Shown piece by piece: positions 45,677-54,288 of a stretch of DNA of 64,000 bases. A model generated the notes under the pieces. That model was not told where the DNA came from and made no database searches. It saw only the letters and a program-made list of their open reading frames with translations. The position numbers were made by a program, and so were the translations under genes. The stretch lies in NCBI GenBank assembly GCA_000824805.1, contig CCNA01000025.1, positions 60,112 to 124,111 of the forward strand. The letters run 5' to 3'. This DNA is from Mesorhizobium sp. SOD10. Lineage in GTDB: Bacteria; Pseudomonadota; Alphaproteobacteria; Rhizobiales; Rhizobiaceae. Positions within the stretch are counted from its first letter, which is position 1; every line of letters begins with the position of its first letter.

Positions 45677-48600
45677 GCGATCTCGTCCATTCCCGCTTCG
45701 CCTCGCGCAAAACCGTCATGGAGACGATCATGAAACCCCTGTCATATGCCAGGCGCGGCGCGCGCTGGCTGATGGCGGCCGGTATCGCAGTCGCCATGAT
45801 GCCGGCCTTGCCGGCGCTCGCCCAGGACCAGGCTCCGGCCACGACCAACCAGGCCGCCAATCCAGCGTCACGCGGCATCAATGCGGAGCTTGCGCGGATC
45901 GTGCCGTTCTTCACCAAGAAAGGCGGCCAGAGAAGCTGCGATGCGGTCGAATATGTCCTGAGCTTCGGCATCCATGGCGACCCGAAGGACTTCGACCGGC
46001 CAAGCGTGGCTGCCTTGCTCAAGGCGACAAGGCTCGATTTCAGGGACCAACTGCCGCACGGCCTGCAGATCGTCAGCGTCGATGTCGCAGGCGACGGCAC
46101 TGGCGCTTCCGGCGGACCGCTGCCGGCTGCTTCCATCAGCACGTCGGCCGGCCCGAACGACACGGCGAGCGTTTCCAACTTCCGCATCAGTGCTGTCAAC
46201 CTCGATGGCGCGGGCGCCGCAAACGAACGCGTCATCACCTTCCGCATCACCGCCAAGATAGACCATGCGACCTTTCCCGTGCCGACGGCGGTCGACAATC
46301 AGGGTGAGATCGAGGTGGTCTTCAGGGGCGGTCCGCCAACAACGATCCCCTCGCAGGATCCGGACAAGCCCGACGACGGCGATTTCCTCACCGGGGTGAA
46401 GACCTCGATCAAGATCGACCCGACCAAGTGCAACCCGCCGCCTCCGCCTCCGGACAAGGAATGCTTCAAGGTCGAGCACGGCACAGTCGACTGCGTGCCC
46501 GGCGGCGGCGCTTTCATCTACCATATGCCGGTCGGACCCGAGATGGCCGGCAAATGGGTGCAGGTGTCGACGACGACACCAGGCATCAGCATCATTCCCG
46601 ACACGCAGAAGGTGCCGGTCGGCGGCGGCGTGCTGAACTGGAAGATCATCGGCGCCTCGCCCGGCGAGGCCATCCACCTCACGGTCACCGGCATCGAGAC
46701 CTATGCCGGGCCGAAGGAGGGCTGGGGGCTCTGCTGCACGCAGGTGATCGACATCGTCATCCCGCGTGACTTGAAGTGCCCGCCCGAAAAACAGCCCGAC
46801 CTCAAGGTCGAGAAGCATGCCGACGTGCCGCGCTGCACGATGGCCGGCGGCTGCGATTTCACCATCACCGTCACCAATGTCGGCGATGCGCCCTATAACG
46901 GCAACATCGTGCTCGACGAGGTGACGCTGCCGGCCGGCTCCGTGCTGACCTCCGGGCCAAACGCGCCTTGGGCCTGCGGGCCAGGCACGACGCCGATGAC
47001 CTGCACCTATCCGGCCACCACGCTCAATCCCGGAGCTTCCGTCAACCTCAAGCTCGGCTTCAAGCCGGCGGGCGGCTGGCAGGGCGGCGTGCTGCGCAGT
47101 TGCGTCGCCTATGACTACAAGGCCAGCGGCAAGCCGCTGTTCGGCAGCCAGGAGAACGACCGCGGCTGCGCCTCGATCCCAATCTGCCGCCGTGGCGACC
47201 GCGATCCGCAGTGCAGTCCGCCGGTGAAGAAGAAGGTCGACCTGATCCTGAGGAAGCGCGCCCGCACCCCGGTCTGCACACCGGACGGCGTCTGCACCTT
47301 CGTGATCGACATCATCAACAACGGCACCGGCACCTATAATGGGCCGCTGACGGTGATCGACACCTATCCGGGCGGCGCGCCGACCTCGTCGACCTTCGGG
47401 CCGAGCCCGCCATGGAACTGCGGGCCGAACGGCCCCGGCCAGTTCCGCTGCGACAATGCCGGCATCTCGCTGCCTCCGGGCGCCTCGACGCCGATCGTCG
47501 TCAAGGCGGCGATGCCGGCAAACTACCGGCCGGACACGGTGGAGAACTGCGCCGAGGTGAAAGGCATTCCCGGCGAGGCCGACCTCGCCGACAACAAGGC
47601 CTGCGCGACCGAGCGCATCCGCCATCCGAATGGCGGCCAGCCCGGCCTGCGCATCACCAAGACCTGCGGCGTCTCTCTCGCCGGTGCCGCGGTTTCCTGC
47701 CGCATCACCGTCACCAATGCCGGCACCGCAGTCCCCACCGGACCGGTGCGGGTGAGCGATGCCGCGACGCTGGTGTCGGGGGGCGCGACGGTACAAATCC
47801 AGACCGTCACCCCTGACGGCGCGGACTGGGCTTGCGGACCGGTGCCTGCCGACACGCTGTCGTGCCAGATTCCCGGGGCCGTGATGACGCCTGGAACCAG
47901 CCGGCACTTCGACGTGACGGTGAGCGGCAATGGCGCGTTCGAGAACTGCGCACGCGGCAGCTTCGGGCCGGCGCCGGGCGACGACATCGTCTATCCGATC
48001 GGCCAGGCTTGCGCGAAGGGCGGCGGCGCCTCCACCATCCGCGTCGAGAAGACCGGCGATGCCGAGTGCCAGCCGGGACAGCCCTGCTCGTTCGAGATCA
48101 CCATCACGAATGACGGGCCGAATCCCTTCTCCGGTCCGGTCCGCATCGGCGATGCGATCGGCGTGGAGGGTCTCGGTCGGCTGGAAGGCGTTCAGATCAC
48201 CTCGATCGACCCGCCCTTCGGCTGCTCGCCGGAGCCGACAGCGCTCCCCGCGTCCTGCATCGCCAATCTGATGCTGGGCGCCGGCGAAAGCCACAGTCAC
48301 CACGTCACCGTGATCCTTCCCGAGGACGGGCGCCTTGCCGATCTCGAGGGCACGGTCAACGGCCAGAACTGCGTCAGCGTGCTTCCTCCGAACACGCCGG
48401 TGCAAGGCGGCGGCGATGTGCTGTCGCACGACCAGACCAATATCCAGGGCGATCGCGGCAAGGCCTATGCCTGCCATCCCTTCACCATCCGGCATGAGGT
48501 GAAGAACCAGTGCTCGAACGGCATGGTGCTCAACCAGGCCGGCCGCTGCGCCTGCCCGGAAGGCACCACCTTCCGCAACGGCCAGTGCAGTTCGGGCGGT

Positions 48601-49386
48601 GGCAAGCTGCAACCACTGCCGGTGCCGCCGCGCTGCGTCCTGCTGCAGGGCCAGATCCGGACGGCGGACGGGCGCTGCGTCTGCCCGCGCGGCACGGAGC
48701 TGGAAAACGGCAAATGCGTCAAAGGCGGCGAGCCACAGGAGCCGCAATGCACATTGCGTCCTGGCCAGTACCGCGACCAGGAGGGCAACTGCGTCTGCCG
48801 CCGCGGCGAGCTGGTGAACGGCGTGTGCCAGGTCGCCCCGCCGAAATGCACGATTCGCGGCGCGGTGCCGACAACGAATGGGTGTGCCTGCCCCAAGGGC
48901 ACGCATTTCGACCGCGTCGCCAAAGCTTGCGTGCCCGACAGGCAGCCGCCCGCCCAGTGCCGCATCCGTGGCCAGGTGCGCAATGCCGATGGCGATTGCG
49001 TCTGCCCGAAAGGGACGGAGGTGAGAGGCAAGGTTTGCGCGCCAGTCAGGAAGCCGCAAGCTTGCTCCATCCGCGGCCAGATCCTCAACAAGCGCGGCGC
49101 CTGTGTGTGCCCGCGCGGGACGGAAGTGATCGAAGGCGCATGCCGTAGGGTTGACGCCGAATGCGCGCCTGGCTCGCAGATGATCGACGGCATTTGCCAG
49201 CCGATCATCCGGCGGCGATGCCCGGTGGGGACGACCGGACGGTACCCGGATTGCTTCCCGATCCGCCGACGGCCGGGTTTGGAGATCGATCCGGACCTGC
49301 TGCTCAATCCGAACATCCTGCAGCAGTTGGTGCCACGAGACCGGCCAAGGTTGCAGCGGAACCCCGCGACCAACAACCTTCAGTAA
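45673..49386 (+). CDS. Giant secreted protein with CC module, four DUF11-like domains and Cys-rich repeats
   Basis: A 1237-residue exported protein, function unknown. Signal peptide about 30-50 (LMAAGIAVAMMPALPALA). An N-terminal domain with one Cys (about 70-250) is followed by a Pro run, then a Cys module at 264-369 like the end of the upstream protein (VDCVPGG, TTTPG, WGLCCTQV). Four DUF11-like beta domains follow at about 376-505, 523-648, 657-780 and 788-935, each with an ITVTNVGDAPYNG-type segment and paired cysteines. Seven Cys-rich repeats of about 30 residues occupy 947-1194 (pattern C..RGQ....G.CVCP.GTE...G.C). Disulfide-bonded and surface-exposed by prediction. GAGGAGGGAC precedes the ATG, which overlaps the previous stop. 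Confidence 0.78.
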   Translation: MSDLVHSRFASRKTVMETIMKPLSYARRGARWLMAAGIAVAMMPALPALAQDQAPATTNQAANPASRGINAELARIVPFFTKKGGQRSCDAVEYVLSFGIHGDPKDFDRPSVAALLKATRLDFRDQLPHGLQIVSVDVAGDGTGASGGPLPAASISTSAGPNDTASVSNFRISAVNLDGAGAANERVITFRITAKIDHATFPVPTAVDNQGEIEVVFRGGPPTTIPSQDPDKPDDGDFLTGVKTSIKIDPTKCNPPPPPPDKECFKVEHGTVDCVPGGGAFIYHMPVGPEMAGKWVQVSTTTPGISIIPDTQKVPVGGGVLNWKIIGASPGEAIHLTVTGIETYAGPKEGWGLCCTQVIDIVIPRDLKCPPEKQPDLKVEKHADVPRCTMAGGCDFTITVTNVGDAPYNGNIVLDEVTLPAGSVLTSGPNAPWACGPGTTPMTCTYPATTLNPGASVNLKLGFKPAGGWQGGVLRSCVAYDYKASGKPLFGSQENDRGCASIPICRRGDRDPQCSPPVKKKVDLILRKRARTPVCTPDGVCTFVIDIINNGTGTYNGPLTVIDTYPGGAPTSSTFGPSPPWNCGPNGPGQFRCDNAGISLPPGASTPIVVKAAMPANYRPDTVENCAEVKGIPGEADLADNKACATERIRHPNGGQPGLRITKTCGVSLAGAAVSCRITVTNAGTAVPTGPVRVSDAATLVSGGATVQIQTVTPDGADWACGPVPADTLSCQIPGAVMTPGTSRHFDVTVSGNGAFENCARGSFGPAPGDDIVYPIGQACAKGGGASTIRVEKTGDAECQPGQPCSFEITITNDGPNPFSGPVRIGDAIGVEGLGRLEGVQITSIDPPFGCSPEPTALPASCIANLMLGAGESHSHHVTVILPEDGRLADLEGTVNGQNCVSVLPPNTPVQGGGDVLSHDQTNIQGDRGKAYACHPFTIRHEVKNQCSNGMVLNQAGRCACPEGTTFRNGQCSSGGGKLQPLPVPPRCVLLQGQIRTADGRCVCPRGTELENGKCVKGGEPQEPQCTLRPGQYRDQEGNCVCRRGELVNGVCQVAPPKCTIRGAVPTTNGCACPKGTHFDRVAKACVPDRQPPAQCRIRGQVRNADGDCVCPKGTEVRGKVCAPVRKPQACSIRGQILNKRGACVCPRGTEVIEGACRRVDAECAPGSQMIDGICQPIIRRRCPVGTTGRYPDCFPIRRRPGLEIDPDLLLNPNILQQLVPRDRPRLQRNPATNNLQ

Positions 49387-49411
49387 GGAGCCGGTTATTA
49401 CCGCGCGCGGA

Positions 49412-49441
49412 CCCCGCCGGAGCAATCCGGCGGGGTTTTTT
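49412..49441 (+). terminator. Intrinsic terminator after the secreted-protein operon
   Basis: Stem CCCCGCCGGA, loop GCAA, TCCGGCGGGG, then six T and CTTT. It lies 26 bp after the stop of the giant gene and is the clearest intrinsic terminator in the window. Confidence 0.92.
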
Positions 49442-49586
49442 CTTTCCCGAGTAGGAGCCCCCGGTTTTGCCTGTCCGCCGACCGATGCGGAAAACGTGCT
49501 TCCCCTTGGCTGGACGATGGTCTAGGCAGACGCCGCATGAAGGCGCGCAGCCAGCGCGCCGATGAGGACGCCTGGAGAGGCCTTTG

Positions 49587-50264
49587 ATGAGCAAGAAGAC
49601 CCTGATCGCGCCATCGGTGCTGGCGTCGGATTTTTCGAAGCTGGGCGATGAGGTCGAGGCTGTCGCGGCGGCCGGCGCCGACTGGATCCATCTCGACGTG
49701 ATGGACGGTCATTTCGTGCCCAACATCACCTTCGGTCCGCCGGTGATCAAGGCGATCCGCAACCGCACCAAGGCCTTCTTCGACTGCCATCTGATGATCG
49801 CGCCGGCCGATCCTTACCTGGCGGCCTTCGCCGAAGCCGGTTGCGACGGCATGACGGTGCACGCCGAGGCGGGGCCGCATCTCGACCGCTCGTTGCAGAC
49901 CATCAAGAGCCTGGGCAAGAAGGCCGGCGTCTCGCTCAATCCGGCGACGCCGGAAGCGGCGATCGAATATGTGCTCGACCGGCTCGACCTGATCCTGATC
50001 ATGACGGTCAATCCGGGTTTCGGCGGGCAGGCCTTCATCCCGGCGATCGTCGACAAGGTGAAGCGGGTGAAGGCGCTGATCGGCAGTCGGCCGATCCATA
50101 TCGAAATCGACGGCGGCGTCTCGGCCGAGACGGCGCCGCTGGTGACCGCGGCCGGGGCCAATGTGCTGGTAGCGGGCGCCGCCGTCTTCAAGGGCGGCAG
50201 CGTCGAGGCCTATCGGGCAAACATCGAAGCAATTCGCACGGCTGCCGACAAGACCACAAGTTGA
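49587..50264 (+). CDS. rpe: Ribulose-phosphate 3-epimerase
   Basis: A 225-residue TIM-barrel enzyme that interconverts ribulose-5P and xylulose-5P in the pentose phosphate pathway. Metal and substrate motifs: IAPSVLASDFSKLG, WIHLDVMDGHFVPNITFGP, FDCHLMI and MTVNPGFGGQAFIP, EIDGGV. Length is standard. GGAGAGG precedes the ATG; a TTG directly before it is not needed. It stands alone between two terminatory regions. Confidence 0.93.
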   Translation: MSKKTLIAPSVLASDFSKLGDEVEAVAAAGADWIHLDVMDGHFVPNITFGPPVIKAIRNRTKAFFDCHLMIAPADPYLAAFAEAGCDGMTVHAEAGPHLDRSLQTIKSLGKKAGVSLNPATPEAAIEYVLDRLDLILIMTVNPGFGGQAFIPAIVDKVKRVKALIGSRPIHIEIDGGVSAETAPLVTAAGANVLVAGAAVFKGGSVEAYRANIEAIRTAADKTTS

Positions 50265-50313
50265 ACGTGTACCTGTCCGATCTCCCGCACAAGTTGCGGA
50301 CTGAATGAGAGAT

Positions 50314-50329
50314 TTGAACGACTGTTCAA
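50314..50329. promoter_or_regulatory. Inverted repeat in the rpe-matR intergenic region
   Basis: TTGAAC-GACT-GTTCAA, a perfect 6-bp-arm inverted repeat; a further TTGTTCAAT lies about 50 bp downstream. It is a candidate operator for the GntR-type regulator encoded just beyond, though it is about 100 bp upstream of the likely promoter. Confidence 0.35.
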
Positions 50330-50427
50330 TAAAGCGAAGCAGTGCAGAAATATCGGCTTTTTGCCGAGATTCTACTTTGTTCAATGAATAGACGTGTCGT
50401 CTTAAAGTCGAATATCTCATCTTCCGC

Positions 50428-50455
50428 TTGAGGCGCCGTTGCCCGGCTGTATAAT
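50428..50455 (+). promoter_or_regulatory. Predicted promoter of matR
   Basis: -35 TTGAGG (50428-50433), 16-bp spacer, -10 TATAAT (50450-50455) exactly at consensus. It would start transcription near 50462, about 60 bases before the TTG start of matR. Confidence 0.55.
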
Positions 50456-50520
50456 ATATTTGCGGGAAATTGCTTCGCCGAGGGGCCCTGGCACACCAGG
50501 GGCAAGCAACAGGAGTTCGA

Positions 50521-51258
50521 TTGACAAACGGAAACACCGAGCCGGGCGAAAGCAAGGGCGGGAAAAGCACGCTTGCCAGTTCGGTCTACCAGCAATTGCG
50601 CGACGACCTGCTGCGCGGCGCTTTGGAGTCCGAGACGAAACTGCGGGTCGAATGGGTCGTTTCCCGCTATGGCGCCGGCGCGTCGCCGGTGCGCGAGGCA
50701 CTCAACCGGCTGGCCGCCGAGGGCCTGCTCGGCCGTCACGACCAGCGTGGTTTCTTCCTGATGCCGGTCAGCGCCGCGGAACTGGAGGAATTGACGCGCA
50801 CGCGCTGCTGGCTGGAGGAGCGGGCGCTGCGCGAATCCATTGCGCACCGCACCGCCGAATGGGAAGAGCAGCTGGTGCTCGCCCTGCACCGCCTTGCGCG
50901 CGCCGAGCGCCGGCTGCCGGATGACCCGACAACCAACAATCCGGAGTGGGAAAAGCTGCACCGCGCCTTTCATCGCGCATTGATCGCGGCATGCCGGTCG
51001 AAGTGGCTGATCGGCTTCTGCGATCAGCTTTCCGATCAAGCCTCGCGCTACCGCCTGATCTCGCAAAACGCGCCGGGGACGGGACGCGACGATCTTGGCG
51101 AGCACCGCATCATCGCCGAGCGCACGCTGGATGGCGACGCCGACGGCGCAGTCGAGGCGCTTCTCAACCATTACCGGCTCACCGCGGCGATGTGCATGGA
51201 ACGTTTCGCCCTGGGCTATGATCCGAGGGCCGGCGTCAGCAAGGCGCGCCGCAGATAA
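50521..51258 (+). CDS. matR: GntR/FadR-type regulator of malonate metabolism
   Basis: A 245-residue regulator with an N-terminal winged helix (VYQQLRDDLLRGALESETKL... SPVREALNRLAAEGLL) and a C-terminal FCD ligand domain (ELEELTRTRCWLEERALRES, LHRAFHRALIAAC). It directly precedes matB in the same direction, whereas in Rhizobium leguminosarum the regulator is divergent; the name rests on that neighbourhood. The start is TTG at 50521, chosen because AGGAG lies seven bases upstream and a good promoter precedes it; an earlier TTG at 50470 has no ribosome site. Confidence 0.78.
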   Translation: MTNGNTEPGESKGGKSTLASSVYQQLRDDLLRGALESETKLRVEWVVSRYGAGASPVREALNRLAAEGLLGRHDQRGFFLMPVSAAELEELTRTRCWLEERALRESIAHRTAEWEEQLVLALHRLARAERRLPDDPTTNNPEWEKLHRAFHRALIAACRSKWLIGFCDQLSDQASRYRLISQNAPGTGRDDLGEHRIIAERTLDGDADGAVEALLNHYRLTAAMCMERFALGYDPRAGVSKARRR

Positions 51259-51363
51259 CGACTGAAACTGCCGCGCAATTTTTGCTCCGGCCGCCAAATC
51301 TGGTATTCGCTCAGGCGAGCGCAACGCATGAGCCATTCGGCTTCAGCGCCCGAGAGACATTGC

Positions 51364-52887
51364 ATGACCAATCATCTGTTCGATGCCTTCCGTTCCCGCA
51401 TGCCGGCGCCCGACCGGCTGCTGATGGAGACGGATGACGGCCGTTCGATCACCTATGGCGATATGCTGGCGAAGTCGGCGCAGCTGGCGCATGCGCTGGC
51501 GCAGGCGGGCGTCGAGCCGGGCGACCGAGTCGCGGTCCAGGTCGAGAAAAGCCCGGAGGCGGCGCTGCTCTATCTCGCTTCGTTGCGCGCCGGCGCGGTC
51601 TTCCTGCCGCTCAACACCGCCTACACGCTGCCCGAGCTCGACTATTTCTTCCGCGACGCGGAGCCGAGGCTGATCGTTTGCGATCCGGACCGTCTTTCGG
51701 GTGCCGAACCGCTTGCCGCATCGGTCGGCGCCACGGTGCTCACACTCGGCCGCGACGGGCAGGGAACGCTCCCCGGTCAGGCGTCGCGGCAGGCGACGGA
51801 TTTCAGCGATGTCGCGCGCGGGCCGGACGATCTTGCCGCGATCCTCTACACCTCCGGCACGACCGGCCGTTCCAAGGGCGCGATGCTCAGCCACGAGAAC
51901 CTCGCGTCCAATGCCCGCGTGCTGGTGGAGCAGTGGCGTTTCGGCGCGGACGACGTGCTGATCCACGCGCTGCCGATCTTCCACACGCATGGCCTGTTCG
52001 TGGCCACCAACGTCGTCCTGATGTCCGGCGCGAAAATGCTGTTCGAGCAGAAATTCGATCCGGTGCGCATCCTGTCCCTGATGCCGCACGCGACGGCTTT
52101 GATGGGCGTGCCGACCTTCTATGTGCGGCTGTTGCAGCAGGACGGTCTGACACGCGAGGCGGCGAAAACGATCCGGGTCTTCATCTCCGGCTCCGCGCCG
52201 CTGCTCGCCGAGACGCACAAGGCCTGGCGCGAGCGCACCGGCCACGCCATCCTCGAGCGCTACGGCATGACTGAGACCAACATGAACACGTCCAACCCCT
52301 ATGACGGCGAGCGGCGCGCCGGCACGGTCGGCTTCCCCTTGCCAGGCGTCTCGCTGCGCATCACCGATCCCGAGACCGCCAGGCCGCTGCCCCAGGGCGA
52401 GATCGGCATGATCGAGGTCAAGGGCCCGAACGTCTTTGCCGGCTATTGGCGCATGCCGGAGAAGACCAAAGCCGAATTCCGCGACGACGGCTTCTTCATC
52501 ACCGGCGACCTCGGGCTGATCGATGCCGACGGCTATGTGCACATCGTCGGGCGCGGCAAGGACCTGATCATCTCGGGCGGCTACAATGTCTATCCGAAGG
52601 AGATCGAGAGCGAGATCGATGCGCTGGACGGCGTCAGCGAAAGCGCGGTGATCGGCGTCGCCCATCCCGATTTCGGCGAAGGCGTCACCGCGGTGGTGGT
52701 GCGCAACCCGGGATCGTCGATCGGCGCCGCCGACATAGCCCAGGCCATCGGCGGGCGACTGGCGAAATACAAGCATCCGAAGCAGGTGATCTTCGTCGAC
52801 GAACTGCCGCGCAACACGATGGGCAAGGTGCAGAAGAATGTGCTGCGCGAGGCGTATAAGGATATCTACGCCAGCAAAGCTGGCTGA
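51364..52887 (+). CDS. matB: Malonyl-CoA synthetase
   Basis: A 507-residue AMP-forming ligase that makes malonyl-CoA from malonate, CoA and ATP. Core motifs: ILYTSGTTGRSKGAMLSHEN, the MatB-typical ERYGMTETNMNTSNPYDGER, TGDLGLIDADGYVHIVGR and the catalytic lysine region PRNTMGKVQKN. Neither a malonyl-CoA decarboxylase (matA) nor a dicarboxylate carrier (matC) is next to it, so the malonyl-CoA may feed fatty-acid or polyketide synthesis or a decarboxylase located elsewhere. ATG 51364 is preferred; ATG 51328 would add 12 residues. Confidence 0.88.
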   Translation: MTNHLFDAFRSRMPAPDRLLMETDDGRSITYGDMLAKSAQLAHALAQAGVEPGDRVAVQVEKSPEAALLYLASLRAGAVFLPLNTAYTLPELDYFFRDAEPRLIVCDPDRLSGAEPLAASVGATVLTLGRDGQGTLPGQASRQATDFSDVARGPDDLAAILYTSGTTGRSKGAMLSHENLASNARVLVEQWRFGADDVLIHALPIFHTHGLFVATNVVLMSGAKMLFEQKFDPVRILSLMPHATALMGVPTFYVRLLQQDGLTREAAKTIRVFISGSAPLLAETHKAWRERTGHAILERYGMTETNMNTSNPYDGERRAGTVGFPLPGVSLRITDPETARPLPQGEIGMIEVKGPNVFAGYWRMPEKTKAEFRDDGFFITGDLGLIDADGYVHIVGRGKDLIISGGYNVYPKEIESEIDALDGVSESAVIGVAHPDFGEGVTAVVVRNPGSSIGAADIAQAIGGRLAKYKHPKQVIFVDELPRNTMGKVQKNVLREAYKDIYASKAG

Positions 52888-52936
52888 CAATTGTCGAGCC
52901 GAAGGCCCTCGGCGATTGGCCGAAACGAACATCGTG

Positions 52937-53114
52937 TCGTCATCCTAGGGCGGAGCAAGGAGCGAAGCGACGCGCGCAGACCCTAGGATCCATTCCGTGA
53001 CGCTAAGGCATTGCTAACGTTGTAGATTCTGCTCCGCTGCGCTCACGGCAGAGCTCACGGCATGGATCCTCGGGTCTTCGCTCCGCTTCGCGTCGCTACA
53101 CCCAAGGATGACGA
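52937..53114. repeat. Long rhizobial palindromic element (about 178 bp)
   Basis: Begins TCGTCATCCTAGGGCGGAGC and ends CACCCAAGGATGACGA, the two halves being imperfect inverted copies of about 60 bp containing GAGCGAAGCGACGCG-type and GGATCCAT blocks. It sits between the convergent matB and nagA genes. The TCGTCATCCT ends and GGATCCAT blocks suggest a mobile, non-coding repeat family found many times in rhizobial genomes. Confidence 0.7.
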
Positions 53115-53127
53115 AAATCGCGAAGGC

Positions 53128-54288
53128 CTACGCTCCAAACACCTTTTCACCGCCGATCCAGACATTCCTGACGTCCAGGCCGTCCGATAGACCAACGATG
53201 TCGGCGGCCGTGCCGTTGGCGAAGCGGCCGAGGCGGTGCGACTGGCCTATTGCCTCGGCCGGATAGAGCGAAGCCATGCGGAGGGCCTCGTCGAGCTCGA
53301 GCCCGACGACCCGGTGGACGTAGCGCACGGCGGAAATCATGTCGAGATCGGCGCCGGCGAGCGTGCCGTCGGCAAGCCGCAGACTCCCGTCCTTGCGGTA
53401 GATGGTGCGGCCGTTCAGCGTGAAGGACGTCATGTCGGTGCCGATCGTCGCCATGGCGTCGGTGACCAGCAGGATCTTGCCCGGCCCCTGCTTGCCGCGC
53501 AGTGCAAGGATCATCGTCGCCGGATGGACATGGATGCCGTCGGCGATGATGCCGGCATACAGACCGCCGGTGTCGATCGCCGCGCCCGCCAATCCCGGCT
53601 CGCGGTTGCCGATCTGGCTCATGGCGTTGAAGAGATGCGTGACGACCGTGGCGCCGGCTTCGGCGAAGGCGGCGGCCGTCGCGTAGTCGGTATCGCTGTG
53701 GCCGAGGCTGACGACAACACCGGCCTTGGCCAGCGCCGCGACGCGGGCCGGTTCTACCGATTCCGGCGCGACCGTGGTGAGCAGGACGGGAAGCTCCCTG
53801 CGCGCCGCGATCAGCGCCGCCTGGTCGGCATCGGTCATCGGCCGGATCAGCGCCGGATCATGCGCTCCCTTGCGGGCTATGGAGAGATGCGGCCCTTCCA
53901 GATGCAGGCCGAGGAAGCCCGCCACCTTCTCCCTGGCCGCTTCGGCGCCAGCGGCGACCGCGGCGGCGGTGATCGCCGGGGTGTCGGTGATCAGCGTCAC
54001 CAGCAGCGCCGTGGTGCCGAAAGGCGCATGCGCCTTGCAGATGGTCTCGATCGAGGCGACATCTGGGTGGTCGTTGAGCATGACGCCGCCGCCGCCATTG
54101 ACCTGGATGTCGACGAAACCCGGCACAAGCAGGCCGCCGCCGGTCTCGACCGCCGGAACGCCGGAGGGAATGGCGCCGGCGGGTACTATGGCCTCGACCG
54201 CGTCGCCATTGACGACAAGGGCGGCGTTGTCATGCCAGTCGGCGCCGTCGAAGATGCGGGCGCCGGTGAGTGCGAAACGGTCGCTCAT
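53128..54288 (-). CDS. nagA: N-acetylglucosamine-6-phosphate deacetylase
   Basis: A 386-residue amidohydrolase that converts GlcNAc-6P to GlcN-6P and acetate. The metal and substrate segments are LVPGFVDIQVNGGGGV, FLGLHLEGPHLS (catalytic Glu), VSLGHSDTDY, VTHLFNAMSQ and LLVTDAMATIG. It is the last gene of the minus-strand amino-sugar operon; its start overlaps the stop of the SIS gene by 4 bp (ATGA). Confidence 0.9.
   Translation of the reverse strand: MSDRFALTGARIFDGADWHDNAALVVNGDAVEAIVPAGAIPSGVPAVETGGGLLVPGFVDIQVNGGGGVMLNDHPDVASIETICKAHAPFGTTALLVTLITDTPAITAAAVAAGAEAAREKVAGFLGLHLEGPHLSIARKGAHDPALIRPMTDADQAALIAARRELPVLLTTVAPESVEPARVAALAKAGVVVSLGHSDTDYATAAAFAEAGATVVTHLFNAMSQIGNREPGLAGAAIDTGGLYAGIIADGIHVHPATMILALRGKQGPGKILLVTDAMATIGTDMTSFTLNGRTIYRKDGSLRLADGTLAGADLDMISAVRYVHRVVGLELDEALRMASLYPAEAIGQSHRLGRFANGTAADIVGLSDGLDVRNVWIGGEKVFGA

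Noticed and set aside
45868..49425. 1185-residue minus-strand open frame opposite the giant secreted protein
   Set aside because: Impressive length but due to wobble-position GC bias; rich in Arg, Ala, Asp and His, no signal or domain, and it reads through the terminator of the sense gene.
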